From: Apoda limacodes | Taxonomy: Eukaryota > Arthropoda > Insecta > Lepidoptera > Limacodidae | Length of the DNA: 64,000 nucleotides | Direction of reading: 5' to 3' | NCBI GenBank assembly: GCA_946406115.1 | Contig: OX291562.1 | Coordinates: forward strand, 1,766,001 to 1,830,000 | Notes under the pieces: generated by a model | What the model was told of the DNA's origin: nothing | Seen by the model: the letters and a program-made list of their open reading frames with translations, nothing else | The model's database searches: none | Program-made: the position numbers and the translations under genes | Shown: one piece after another, positions 20,943-31,872 of the stretch | How positions within the stretch are numbered: position 1 is the stretch's first letter | Layout: each line of letters begins with the position of its first letter

Positions 20943-21685
20943 ACTCAGATTCGTGAAGAGTCGAGTACGTCCGTGTCACCGCTATAAGACCTGTATAGGC
21001 ACGCATAGATACGAGTGTGGCCGCCGTAATCTACGCGCACCCACAATATCGATAATTTTTGTGAGTCAGATAAGTCAGTCCGTCGGTGCACAATGCTATC
21101 AAAAAGTGTGATGAAATTAGTCCACTCATCCAATGATCCGCTAAAATAAGAATATCCAAAGTTGGCAACCGTTCGTTGCATTTTTGTTCCAAAACCTTCC
21201 TGCTTGCCAGCTACGGGCTAGTCTCTAATTTCGATACAGCCTCGTTTACCTCGTCCACTACTGACATATAAAGTCATAGTCAGAATTTGCCGCTTTTAGG
21301 ATAGTTTCGTCATCCGTTAACGATAAGAGACCCTGGTATGCCTTATCCAGCTCGCTGACTCTTGTCGGAAACTGTATAGCTGTTTGCCTTAATGCAAACA
21401 CCCGATCCTCCCGTATAACGATTCCTAAACAACATGAAAACCATGTCACTAAATTCGTTATAATAGCCTTAAACGCCTTGACCGATGACTTCATATTTAA
21501 TAACTAAATTATCACACAGTAAACAATCCAAAACAAAATCAAAGACTGTTTTTTATATAAACAGTTTGTTACAACAACCAAGTTACTATTTAAACCCCAA
21601 AAAAACCCTAACTACCATGTACAAAAACCCTGACTACACAATTACACAAATAAATACGTTATCTTACAACCCGTAACCACAAATA

Positions 21686-22790
21686 TTGTGAAGAAGAATA
21701 CTTGGATTTTATGGGCGAATACGAATCTCTCGGTCACATGTCGGTTTTGCAGTTCGAGTTGGAACGCAACGAACAATATTTTGTTCCACATCACGCCGTC
21801 TTTAAAAATGGTAAGATACGGATGGTGTTTGATGGGTCGGCGCCTACATCTGTCTTCGTCTGTTTGTTTTCCAAGGCTGTGCATCTGGAGCTCGTTTCAG
21901 CCTTGTCTACGGAGGCCTTTGTCGCATGTCTGTCGCGGTTTGTCAGTCGGCGTGGTCTCCCTCATTTAATTTGCTCGGACTGTGGCACAAATTTCAAGGG
22001 TGCAGATCGCTATCTGAAGGAAGTCCTTCAGTTTTTGTCAGACAATCACACGTATATCGGTTCCCAGTTGTCCAAACGGGGCGTGACTTGGATTTTTGAT
22101 CGTCCCGGCTATCCTTCGTGGGGCGGTATTTACGAAGCAGCTGTCAAGGTCGCCAAAACTCACCTCCGCCTTGTGATTGGTGAAACGGTCCTTACGTTTG
22201 AGGAATTACAAACGGTATTTTGCAACGTCGAAGCGGTATTGAACTCACGACCGCTTTGTCCGATCTCGTCGGATCCTGATGACCCGGAAGCGCTAACTCC
22301 AGGCCATTTCTTGATAGGTAGTCCTTTAACCTCCTTGCCTACCCCTTCATGGATGTGTCAGTTAATAGGTTATCGCGCTTTCAGTTGCTTCAATAAATTA
22401 CGCAATTGTTCCACCGTCGGTGGTCTTCGGAATATTTACATTTCTTACAGCAACGGGTTCGGTGGACGGATAAAACCAACCCCCCGTGCGTCGGAGACCT
22501 ATTAAAGGACTCAAATTTACCGCCCTTGCAATGGCGTTTAGATCGCATCGTACAATTATTCCCCGGTTCGGACGGTATCCCGCGGATCGCAGAGGTCATG
22601 GTAGGGATTCAGTGCTAAAGCGTGCCGTCGCGACGCTTTCCCGATTGCCAGTTGATTGATGGCTCTGGCTCGGTTTATCCTCATCCAGACACGGTCTGGC
22701 TGGGGCGGAGGTTTGTTTGGTAAAGATTATGCGGTCGGTCCGGCGTAGCGATAGCGGCGTAGGATCGTTGTTTTGCATAGTCTGTGCACA
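21686..22790 (+). mobile_element. Internally deleted BEL/Pao LTR retrotransposon
   Basis: Sense-strand pol remnants. The start of a Pao-type reverse transcriptase is joined to an integrase core and a C-terminal DUF5641-like tail (LHFLQQRVRWTDKTNPPCVG, PPLQWRLDRIVQLFPGSDGI). Protease, most of the polymerase, RNase H and the integrase zinc finger are absent. After the coding end, repeated GTCTGTGCACAG/TCTGTGCGCAAC sequence at about 22780-22820 may be LTR. No 5' LTR was recognised. Confidence 0.8.
21702..22505 (+). pseudogene. Pao polymerase-integrase fusion frame
   Basis: An open frame of 267 codons. Residues 1-50 are Pao reverse transcriptase (QYFVPHHAVFKNGKIRMVFD). From about residue 51 the sequence is integrase (LFSKAVHLELVSALSTEAFV). 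The junction is at about 21852 and keeps frame, so a deletion removed everything between. Integrase keeps its second Asp (ICSDCGTNFKG) and the Glu (WGGIYEAAVKVAK); the first Asp is gone with the deletion. The frame fails near residue 225 by a small shift, and the DUF5641 part continues at 22406-22618 in another frame. Confidence 0.8.
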
Positions 22791-22820
22791 GTCGTTGTTA
22801 TATAATCTGTGCGCAACGTC

Positions 22821-23855
22821 GCCGCTGCATATTGTTTTGATTATATCAATTTTATATATAATTTCGATAAGTCAGTGATACACACAAAAACACAAACAGA
22901 CAGATGCATACACAATACACCACATATTACACAAACCGTGAATAAAAAAATTTAAAATCTGACGCCAAAATTTATTAAGGCCCAGTTTTTACGATCCAAC
23001 TAGCAAATAATTACAGCATTAAATTATCTAGAAATAGTTAACCAATAATTTCCGCAATATAAAAACTGTGTAGGTTTTATGTGATTCCTGGTATTAGAAA
23101 TACAAAAAAAAACTGCTTGTATGCCAAAAAGATATCAATTATGAACTAAAAAAAATCGATTGTCTATTTTGTGAAAATTAATTCCACGTATCGCATATTT
23201 TTGACATATTTCTACTATACTATTAGGAATAACCTATATAATATCTCCGTGATTGAATATAACTACTTACCTCTTTCAACATATTATTGGGACAAAACAC
23301 AAAGTTGTGTTCCATTTATAATACACATTTTAAATTAATGCAAGTTGAAGATAATTTCATTATGCATCAGCACGTCTATCGCTCGATATCTTTATCGATT
23401 GCGTACAGCCCTATTACGCTTCAGATACCTACACATGGCCATTTGTTGTGTTTATAGGCAACTATAGTTGTGTGGGTGTGTACCCTCCCCGCCAGAAACG
23501 GTTGAAACCATAGATATAGAATGTATAAGATCAACCATGCCAAATGAAAAACGAAACAGAAAAAAAATTGCAAATGTGTGAGTGGAATAGTGTTGTCAAA
23601 CAACACTATCGATAATTTTACCTGCACAAAATTATTGCAAACTAGCGCGCTGGTGAAATTAAATATTACCTATGTCGCGTTTACACTCGCGCCACGCAGC
23701 CTCGGAACGCGTTGTCGGACAAAGCAAACTGTTTACACGCTTGTGCTCGTACATGTGCCCAATAACATAGCGTTGAATGCAAGAGTGTACACATACCATT
23801 AGAACCTAAACTATTAGGACTATAATCACGTCTTATAGGGAATTTAAAAATCTAA
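22821..23855. other. AT-rich sequence after the Pao remnant
   Basis: No supported gene. Small features: a CACACAAACACAAACAGACA low-complexity stretch at about 22880-22905, and the short palindrome AGTGTTGTCAAACAACACT near 23589 beside TATCGATA. Confidence 0.45.
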
Positions 23856-25595
23856 TCTCTTTCTTCTTAAAGAACCCCATATCGTAGTCCCTCGAGAAAA
23901 CCTCAGCAGGGAGCTTATTCCTCAACTTAAGCGTTCGCGGGAGTAAGTTCGGTTACGAAGAGAGAGAATGAATTCACTGTCGATGGCGAGCGGAGCGATG
24001 GTAGAAAGTAGCTGTGGAAATTATTTCAAACAATTTCTCAAAACACAGAACATATTATACAAGCGGTAGAACACACACAGGGAGGCAAAATCTCTCCTCA
24101 GACTTAAAGGTTCGATACGTCTTGTGAGTTTGGGATCGTCGACGATCCTTACTGCTCGTCGTTGAACCGAATTAAAAGACCTAAGCTGGTATCCAGGTGC
24201 ACCCGCCTAGAGATGGCAACAGGCCGGACTTGTGATTTGTAAAGCAACAACCTTTGCCCTGAGGTGAAGCATCGCTTCGCTCTGTTGAGTGCTCCTGGTG
24301 TCTTGGACGCCAGCTTCACCTTGGTTTCCAAATGGTCGCGAAACTGGATATAGCTGGAGATGTCAACACCAAAGATCCCAATACACTTGGAGATGGTAAG
24401 TGCTGTGTTCTGGAATTGTAGGACTACAGTAAATGGGATTTTATTAGCGGTGAACGCGCAGACTTGTGTCTTAATTGGGTTGAATCCTGAAACACTTTAC
24501 GCCTGCCGGAACTCCCACGGTGTTATGGAGATTTCTAGCATAGTCTTACCGCATCACGGTAAAATAGGTGGTATAGCTCCTTCGTTATTGCTATTCGAGT
24601 TTTAGGCAATGAGACTGCCAAGTAAATCGGCTTTCTCTTTAGCACTTTGGGAGAATCGGTTTTTCGCTGTGGTGGTAACGACCACTGACAAAAGTTTCCC
24701 TTGGCAGCTTAACAAGCGACCAGAAAGCACGATTCCCAGAGGGATAGCTTGCAAGTCGCCCACCTATTTTGCCGAAGAATTGGAACTTAGCTCTGGCGGT
24801 TACTTTCTTACTGAACCTCGAGGCATTTAATTTGACATAGACATAGACATAGACAGACATTTATTTAGCATCATTTCACCCATACTGTTACATACACGTT
24901 TACATAAAGGTACACCAAAATAATGGAGATAAAAATAAGAAAACAAAAAACACTTTAAAACGAAAATATAAAACAAAACAAAAATATACGGAGCTAACAA
25001 GACATATTTAAATATGGGTGCTGTGATGCCAAACAGGACATCGACTCAGCGTATGCTGCAACAAGTTGCTGCAGCGCTGATTTTCAGCGTCGCCCTTAAT
25101 AAAAGGTGTGCCGTTTTAAGTCAGACGTATTCAGATCCTTATTGATCGAACCGTGGTCCAAGCCTCATATGCAGTTTGCTTGAGAATTTTAGCTTCTTTA
25201 CAAGACCTATTAAACCACGGTCTTTTTTGACATCGGCAGCTACTCGAGGGTTAGAAATGTAACATTCCATGCCAGCGAAGATTGTCTCAGTGACTGCGGC
25301 TGCGCAGATGTCAGGATCTTCTGAGCTGAAGCAGAGCTGCCTCCACGGGTACGATGTATAAAAATCCCGCAATCCATCTTAATCTGCTGACTTATAATGC
25401 CACACACAGCGCTAATTAATTGACGCAGAGGAAACGGTTAGTGTGCATGACACTTGATTCCGGGCGAGAAAGTGGTCAAAGTGGCCAAGAGGCGCATCCA
25501 ATGAGACGGAATATCAGTTCGGACGTGTAGTTAGCACTCCTAGCCTCTATATCAGGTATGCTCGTTGGAGAAAGTACCAGTTGAGAGAATTTTGT
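23856..25595 (-). mobile_element. LINE family A, copy A2 (deleted and interrupted)
   Basis: Antisense family A copy. 23856-24480 is the C-terminal region and end of the polymerase (minus-strand frame KVKLASKTPGALNRAKRCFT at 24331). At about 24483 it jumps to pre-polymerase linker (24490-24832). A different LINE 3' end (24833-25126) interrupts it, and 25127-25595 continues with linker and endonuclease end (FYTSYPWRQLCFSSEDPDIC). The polymerase palm is wholly deleted. The internal breakpoint differs from that in A1. Confidence 0.78.
24833..25126 (-). mobile_element. LINE 3' end nested in A2
   Basis: On the minus strand this is a 3' UTR ending ATGCTAAATAAATGTCTGTC followed by (TATGTC)n. The tail lies at 24833-24857 and the 5' truncation at about 25126. 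Comparison with A1 shows the target reading GGCA..TTTAATTTG on one side and TATTC.GATCCTTATT on the other, so the segment is a clean insertion. The hexamer tail rather than poly(A) is typical of CR1-like LINEs. It contains no coding sequence. Confidence 0.75.
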
Positions 25596-25677
25596 TTGAG
25601 TAATTGTAAAGAATAAAATCCAAATTTAATTGATACGTCTCAATTTTTTTTATTGAAATAATACTAAAACTATAAGA

Positions 25678-25715
25678 ACATTAAATATAGAAAAAATAGT
25701 TTCTATATTTAATGT
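25678..25715. repeat. Perfect 16-bp hairpin
   Basis: ACATTAAATATAGAAA (25678-25693), loop AAATAG, then TTTCTATATTTAATGT (25700-25715): exact reverse complements in AT-rich DNA just after LINE copy A2. Confidence 0.8.
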
Positions 25716-26875
25716 AAGTAGACTTCTGTTGAACAAAACACCGTCATATAAACCAAGTATTTTATATTATTTTTCATCATGCAACCTCTTACAATTCACC
25801 CCCACCGTGCCCGTAATACATATTGCATTTCATACTAATTCTATAAATATGGCTCGAACGGCGCGTACGTTGCGGACAAATGTGCGATCACCTTTGGATG
25901 GCCATGAATAATTATCTTATTAATATTCTATACATGTATAATTACATATATTGATACTGAAGCCGTCGGTCGCCACCTTGTCAAGTAACTAGACGTCTAC
26001 ATATTTTACGCAAAATACTCTCCAAATCCTTATTTAACAACGAAATAATGGTACTCTGTAAATATAGACAAAAAAAAATGCAAGCTATGATTTAAATTGT
26101 TTTTTATTTCGTAAAATTCTCAACTAAAACTGATAAAATATGCATATGACAACAATGCAGTAAAATTATCATAATTTACCTGTGAAATGTGTACTAATTC
26201 GAATTATTATCTGTGGTGACTTCACATTTACTCACAGCACAATGTTAATCCAGTATAATTTAAAAAAAAATCCATTCGCCTTAAGAGAAACGCTATGTCC
26301 TCTTGTGGTCATATAATTTTATACTTTTTTATCATAATTTTAATGAACATGTTACTATTTATGCCGCAGTTAGAGCTTCTCATAGACTACGCATGATATA
26401 CTATTATATATATACTATTATATATACGCATGATGTCAATCTCTATCGTAACTAAATGATTATTTATTTTACACAAAATATTCTCCAAATCTTGATTTAG
26501 CAACGAAATATGGTATCAAGTTTATAGAAAAACATGTAAACTACGATTCAAATGGTTTTTTTTGTTGATTTTTCAGCTGTATTAGATAGAATATTCAATC
26601 AACAATTTTGATTATTTCGTCTTGCAAATAAACATTGGCTCACACTAGAAGACAGTTTTTGTATCTAAAAAATATTTTAAATAATAATGACGGATTACGG
26701 AAAGAAAAAAGAAAATTCCAGTCACAGTAAACAAATGACGACCTTACCGGATCTTATCGTGGGGGACATTGACATAGGCACCTATTTTCTTCTGTCTTAT
26801 TTTGTCTCGGGCTCTATGCACTTAATTTGGATTTCTCGCTTCCACGCTTTATTGGTCTTTTTTTTTCTTGTGCGG
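25716..26875. other. AT-rich sequence without a supported gene
   Basis: Nothing coding is visible. A tandem duplication of ACTATTATATATAT/ACGCATGAT occurs at about 26385-26432, and the motif CAAAATA.TCTCCAAATC is repeated at about 26010 and 26474. Confidence 0.45.
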
Positions 26876-26995
26876 AGTGCTTGTGTGTTGCCGCTATAAC
26901 AAAAAAACAGAATAAAATAAATATTTAAGGGGACTCCCATACAACATACGTGATTATTTTGCTCGATATTGATATCGGCAACAGGTAGACACATA
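26876..26995 (-). repeat. Dispersed repeat family P fragment
   Basis: TTGCCGCTATAACAAAAAAA, AAATATTTAAGGGGACTCCC, ATACAACATACGTGATTATT and GGCAACAGGTAGACAC match the middle of family P on the minus strand. Confidence 0.6.
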
Positions 26996-27054
26996 AAATA
27001 TTCACAGAATATTAAGCTATATATTTTTTCGTACATACATTATACAAGCGAAGA

Positions 27055-27350
27055 TATATTGGCAAGGAACAGTTGCAATATCAATTTTCCTAGAGGTTCC
27101 TACTTTATATATAGACCATACTACTCTCTTTTGCAAAATAAAGACCGTATCAATATCAGCTGTGCTACCCCAAATCAAAATGCCATAAGACATGACGGAA
27201 TGGAAATAGCTAAAGCGACCAACCTAGCGAGCTGTGTCAACATTTGTAAGCTCCCTAAGCTGCCGAACTTTACGAGTCTGTTCTCCAAATCTTACAAGCC
27301 ACAAGCCGAAACAAAGAAAAGAGTGCCGAAGCTTACATAGCGATTTGGGT
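27055..27350 (-). pseudogene. LINE reverse transcriptase C-terminal scrap
   Basis: The minus-strand frame reads YFHSVMSYGILIWGSTADID, then TVFILQKRVVWSIYKVGTSR. This is the region after the palm of a LINE ORF2 (thumb segment, where a Y/F-HSVMSYGI signature is common). Stops and shifts surround it, and the remainder of the polymerase is absent. It belongs to neither the Jockey nor the family A copies seen elsewhere in the window. Confidence 0.65.
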
Positions 27351-27377
27351 TCGACTCCCGGACATAACTCGCTACAT

Positions 27378-28438
27378 CTACTCGCCTACGAAATCTCAAA
27401 ATTCTGATAAACAATAATCAAAGTATCGTATCTTAATTAATTACCTCTTAACATTTCCTTGACCTTGAGGTATCTTTCTACCTATCTCTTGCCTGCGAAG
27501 TGTAAGAGTTTAGATAAACAGTAATCAAAGTATCGTATCTTAATTAATTACCTCTAAACATTTGCTTGACCTTGATGTATCTTTCTACCTATCTCTTGCC
27601 TGCGAAGTGTCAGAGTTTAGATAAACAGTAATCAAAGTATCGTATCTTAATTAATTACCTCTAAATATTTGCTTGACCTTGAGGTATCTTTCTATCTATC
27701 TTTTTCCTCCAAAGTGTTAGAGTTCAGATAAACAGTAATCAAAGTATCGTATCTTAATCAATTACCTCTAAACATTTGCTTGACCTTGAGGTATCTTTCT
27801 ATCTATCTTTTGCCTGCGAAGTGTCAGAGTTCAGATAAACAGTAATCAAAGTATCGTATCTTAATTAATTACCTCTAAACATTTGCTTGACCTTGAGGTA
27901 TCTTTCTATCTGTCTTTTGCCTGCGAAGTATCAGAGTTCAGATAAACAATAATCAAAGTATCGTTTCTTAATTAATTACCTATAAACATTTGCTTGACCT
28001 TGAGGTATCTTCTACCTGCCTTTTGCCTGCGAAGTCTCAAAGTTCTGATAAACAATAATCAAAGTATCGAATCTTAATTAATTACCTCTAAACATTTGCT
28101 TGACCTTGAGGTATCTTTCTATCTGTCTTTTGCCTGCGAAGTGTCAGAGTTCAGATAAACAATAATCAAAGTATCGTATCTTAATAACTACCTATAAACA
28201 TTTGCTTGACCTTGAGGTATCTTTCTACCTATCTCTTGCCTACGAAGTCTCAAAGTTCTGATAAACAGTAATCAAAGTATCGTATCTTAATTAATTACCT
28301 ATAAAGATTTGCTTGACCTTAAGGTATCTTTCTACCTGTCTTTTGCCTGCGAAGTGTCAGAGTTCAGATAAACAGTAATCAAAATATCGTATCTTAATTA
28401 ATTACCTCTAAACATTTGTTTGACCTTGAGGTATCTTT
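27378..28438. repeat. 107-bp tandem (satellite) array, ten units
   Basis: The landmark AAGTATCG begins at 27421, 27528, 27635, 27742, 27849, 27956, 28062, 28169, 28275 and, as AAATATCG, 28382, giving periods of 106-107 bp. A partial unit precedes the first landmark. Each unit contains TATCTTAATTAATTACCT (or a close variant), TTGCTTGACCTTGAGGTATC (or a close variant) and GATAAACA.TAATCAAAG. Nine of ten units carry TGACCTTGA, which on the minus strand is TCAAGGTCA, the classic extended nuclear-receptor half-site of FTZ-F1/ERR-type receptors; the ninth unit has TGACCTTAA. No coding capacity. Homogeneity suggests recent or ongoing unequal exchange. Confidence 0.95.
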
Positions 28439-29865
28439 ACATTTTAAATCTATAACAACAATAAGTAAGATCAAATATGGGCAGCACTTAAATGTAAGGC
28501 ACCTTTGCGAGACCTTCAATCTTCTCTAAAAAAACAACTCTTAGCACGTACTTCTTTTCGCAACTCATAAATTAAGTACCTACAATCGTGTGCTGCGTGC
28601 GTGTGGTGCCATCTTGTAATGAAACAATAGCTATATGTTATGTAAGGCTGAAAAGTTGCCTATATTGAATACCGAGCAAGCGTGGTTAAAAAATTGAATC
28701 CTGAGCAAAGCGCGGGATTCTAAGGCACAAAACCCAAAAAAAAAAACTAGCCGTGCAAAACACAATTTTTTATCTAGTCCAGTTTACTGTATGTCTGCAC
28801 TATGCATGGAGTCAATAAATTGGACGCTCAGAGGTACTTTCCTATTTCTCGCGGGTTAACTTAAGTATTTTACGTCACTGCTGGAGTTACTCATGTTTTT
28901 TTTTATTAATTACTTTAAGTTTATTTAGTAAAAGTAATATGTTTATAGTAAAAACCACCGAAATGATGTAGGTACCTACAACGTACTCGTAATTCCAAAC
29001 AAATTCTTCTTTTTTTAAGGTGCGTTCCGGATTTTTCGCATTGCCAATCTGAAAATTCTTAGAACACTAATTATACTTAAAACTTATTTATTCTTGTTGT
29101 ATTTAATAATTTAACAAACAACAATAAATTATTTATTCAATAACATTATACAAAACATTATCTTTAATGTATCAAAAATTAAACTACAGTGTTATTAACG
29201 GATCAGGAATATATTGTAGTAAGGACGAATCGCATTTCGGACGGTTTCATTATGTTTGTTTTTGTAGAATTTAATTAGAAAAGAAAACCTTTTGCGTGCA
29301 AGCGGATAAAGTAGGCTTTTCCACACAAATTTAATCAGATTTAAACGACAAAGTGAGCTTTTCCGAGCCAGTAAGATGCAAAAAATGTTTTCCATCGACA
29401 AGAACAAAAGAAAATTACTTTTAAACTACGAGATAAAACTGCCTACTAGGAATCGTACAATACTCTGCTCGCGAACAAATAGCGCGGAACACTGTTTGCT
29501 ACATATAAATAACTACTATTGTTATTTGCGTAACGCAAGTTGCATACGGACGGACACGGATGTATTTAAAAACGGCCACTTTTAGCAGAAATGCCAACTA
29601 CAACTCACAGATATTATTTAAAAACTATAAAAAAATTAGGATATCTAATTACGGCGCTAGTTAGCTGCTATATGCCCCTTGAGTTACTTTTAAAGCAAAA
29701 CCTAGAAAATAAAATACAATGAAAAATTTAAAAAGCAATTATCGATTTTCAAATAACCTCTAACAATAGGTTGCAAAAGTCCAAACAGAACAAAAAAACC
29801 AGATAGATCACTTAACCGAAAGTCGTACTTAGCTAACTAACATCCATAATTTCACGAAGTAAAAA
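28439..29865. other. Unassigned sequence after the array
   Basis: No supported gene. At about 28665-28725, CCGAGCAAGCGTGG and TCCTGAGCAAAGCGCGGGATT are related motifs resembling a dispersed repeat. Overlapping short frames on both strands at 29195-29585 show no recognisable domain. Confidence 0.45.
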
Positions 29866-29922
29866 CATTACAGTACATTACAGTACATTGCAGTACATTG
29901 CAGTACATTACAGTACTACAGT
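29866..29922. repeat. Decamer tandem repeat (CAGTACATTR)n
   Basis: About five copies of CAGTACATTA or CAGTACATTG followed by a degenerate CAGTACTACAG. Confidence 0.9.
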
Positions 29923-30149
29923 AAAAAATGCCTAAAGGCATTAAGTTCACCTATAAACAAAATCAGTGCAATAATTTTTATATTTTTATTATTATTACAG
30001 TAACGATTACCTAATTAACATATTATTATTCTTTATTTATTTTAATTTATTTACTGTGACAAATATCAAACTGTATATCAGTTTGTCGGCAGTAGTTATC
30101 GTTTTATACAGTTTTTGTCTGATCAATAAATAAATAAATAATAAATAAA

Positions 30150-30415
30150 TAAATATTGTTTGGACAATACTCACAGCGCCGTCTGGCCCCAAAGTAAGCA
30201 AAGCTTGTGTTATATAATAATACCAGACAACGGATACAAATACATATATTTTACTTTTTTTTTGTAAATACATACATATTATACATAAAAACACCCAGAC
30301 TCAAGACAAACACAAATGTTTGTCCAGTGCGTGAATCGAACCCACACTACCAAATAACAAACATGTAAATGTGTAGTTACACACACATAAACACAATACA
30401 AAACGCCCATACCCA
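30150..30415 (-). mobile_element. tRNA-derived SINE
   Basis: On the minus strand, GTGTGGGTTCGATTCACGCA supplies a pol III B box at about 30330. It is followed by CTGGACAAACATTTGTGTTT, GTCTGGGTGTTTTTATGTAT and, further on, TAACACAAGCTTTGCTTACT and GGGGCCAGACGGCGCTGTGA. It ends in an ATAAATAAATA-rich tail. The order matches a SINE type I recall as abundant in butterflies and moths. The A box is poorly preserved. Confidence 0.6.
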
Positions 30416-30483
30416 CACTTAGAGCGTTTCCACATTATCTGATGCGATATCGGTAACGGACGCCGATAGCCGATATCATGTGG

Positions 30484-31425
30484 TCTTTTTTTTTATACCA
30501 CTAAGGTGTCAAACAAGCACACGGTCCATCTGATGGAAAGCTGTCACTGTGGCCTATGGACGCTTGCAACACCAGAAGTAACACTCGCGCGTTGGCGATC
30601 CTTCAAAAATCCAATAATTTCTTTCTTGAAGAACCCCATAATGTAGTCCTTAGAGAAAACCTTGGCAGGGAGCTCATTCCACAACCACAAACCGCACTGT
30701 ACGCGACCGTTTCGGTTCTAAAGTGTGAGAATGAATTCCCTGCTGATGGATTCGGTTGCGATGGTAGAAAGTAGCCGTGGGCATCATTGCGAACAATTCC
30801 TCAGAACACATCCCATTGTACAAGCGGTAGAACACACACAGGGAGGCAAAGTCTCTCCTCAGACTTAAGGGATCGATACCGCAAGTGAGTTTGGAATTGT
30901 CAACAATTCTCACAGCCCGTCGTTGAACCGGGTCAAAAGGTCCAAGCTGGTATCCGTGTGTAGCTGCCCAGAGATGGCAGCAGTACTCCATATGGGGCCG
31001 AACTTGCAACTTGTAGAGTAGCAACCGCTGACCCGACGTGAAGTACTGCCTCGCTCTGTTGAGTACACCAAGTTTTTTGGACGCCAGCTTCACCTTATCT
31101 TGTAAATGATCTCGGAACTGAACATCGCTGTAGTTGCAACACCAAGGATCCCAATGCTCTTGGAGATGGAGAGAGGAGTGTTCTGGAATTGTTGGACTAC
31201 AGTGAATGGGGTTTTCTTAGCGGTGAACGCGCAGACTTGTGTCTTTGTAGGGTTGAAACGGACCAAGTTGACCCGTCCCCAGTCAGAGACCTTGAACAGT
31301 GTGGTCTCGAATTGAGACACAAGTTCTCCGCGGTTTTCCTCCACAACGGGACGAGGGATGTTTGCACGACCCGTGTAATAAGCGTCTCCAGTACTGTCAT
31401 CTGCATAGCAATGTATGTTGTTGAT
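30484..31425 (-). mobile_element. LINE family A, copy A3 (3' part)
   Basis: On the minus strand it begins inside the polymerase palm with CYADDSTGDAYYTGRANI, so motif C is intact here. It continues through SDWGRVNLVRFNPTKTQVCA and the C-terminal frame at 31093-30674 (KLASKKLGVLNRARQYFTSG; VRPHMEYCCHLWA). It ends with the 3' UTR and an A tail (plus-strand T run at 30486-30493, then TATACCACTAAGGTG). Frameshifts separate the two coding frames. Upstream it is bounded by an unrelated LINE scrap at 31437. Confidence 0.82.
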
Positions 31426-31436
31426 GTTGTATGTTA

Positions 31437-31870
31437 GTGATATTCATAATCTAAATACAACAAATAGACACAAACTGGCTCTGATCCACACAAGGCTTGA
31501 GATTATTGATAAATCATTTAAAGGACAATGAGTCCGTTTTTACAACAAAATCCCTGCAGAAGTATCTAAACTGAATTTAAAAAAGTTTAAAATTTTTGTT
31601 AAACAAAACTTGTCAAAAAAGCTTACTATTCAACTAAAGACTATCTTATAGATAAAAACGCATGGGATTAATTAAAATGTTGTTATCATAGTACTTAAAT
31701 TTGCCAATGTACCAATCGTTATACTATTAAAATTGAAAAGAGCGACAACTGGACAGTTTCGCCGTTTTTTCACCCCAGAACGCCATCTTGATTCCGAAAC
31801 GGTAGTAGTTTATAAATTCCTTGCATATTATACTGACATCAAAAAAGTGATATTGTATCCTATTTACGTA
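31437..31870 (+). mobile_element. 3' end of a third LINE type
   Basis: The sense frame reads HNLNTTNRHKLALIHTRLEI, then RFYNKIPAEVSKLNLKKFKI and FVKQNLSKK. This is the extreme C-terminus of a LINE ORF2. One TGA and one frameshift precede YYSTKDYLIDKNAWD. A UTR-like AAAAGAGCGACAACTGGACA, GAACGCCATCTTGATTCCGA follows to about 31870. It separates the family A pieces A3 and A4 in opposite orientation. Confidence 0.65.
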
Positions 31871-31872
31871 AG

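Larger units (their letters stand above)
19190..21190 (-). mobile_element. LINE family A, copy A1 (deleted)
   Basis: Antisense copy of a LINE with an AP endonuclease and reverse transcriptase, of the Jockey/CR1 superfamily (exact clade uncertain). From 21190 down it contains endonuclease sequence, a linker, and reverse transcriptase motifs up to QQGSVLSPTLFLL. It then jumps directly to C-terminal sequence (STRSLTGDGYTWSDSTLQRH), so the YADD palm block is deleted. Several frameshifts are present. The family recurs at 23856, 30484, 31873, 37983, 49950, 54680 and 56966. Confidence 0.82.

Noticed and set aside
27340..27365. B-box-like GGGTTCGACTCCCGG just before the tandem array.
   Set aside because: No A box at the right distance and no cloverleaf; a decayed SINE scrap at most.
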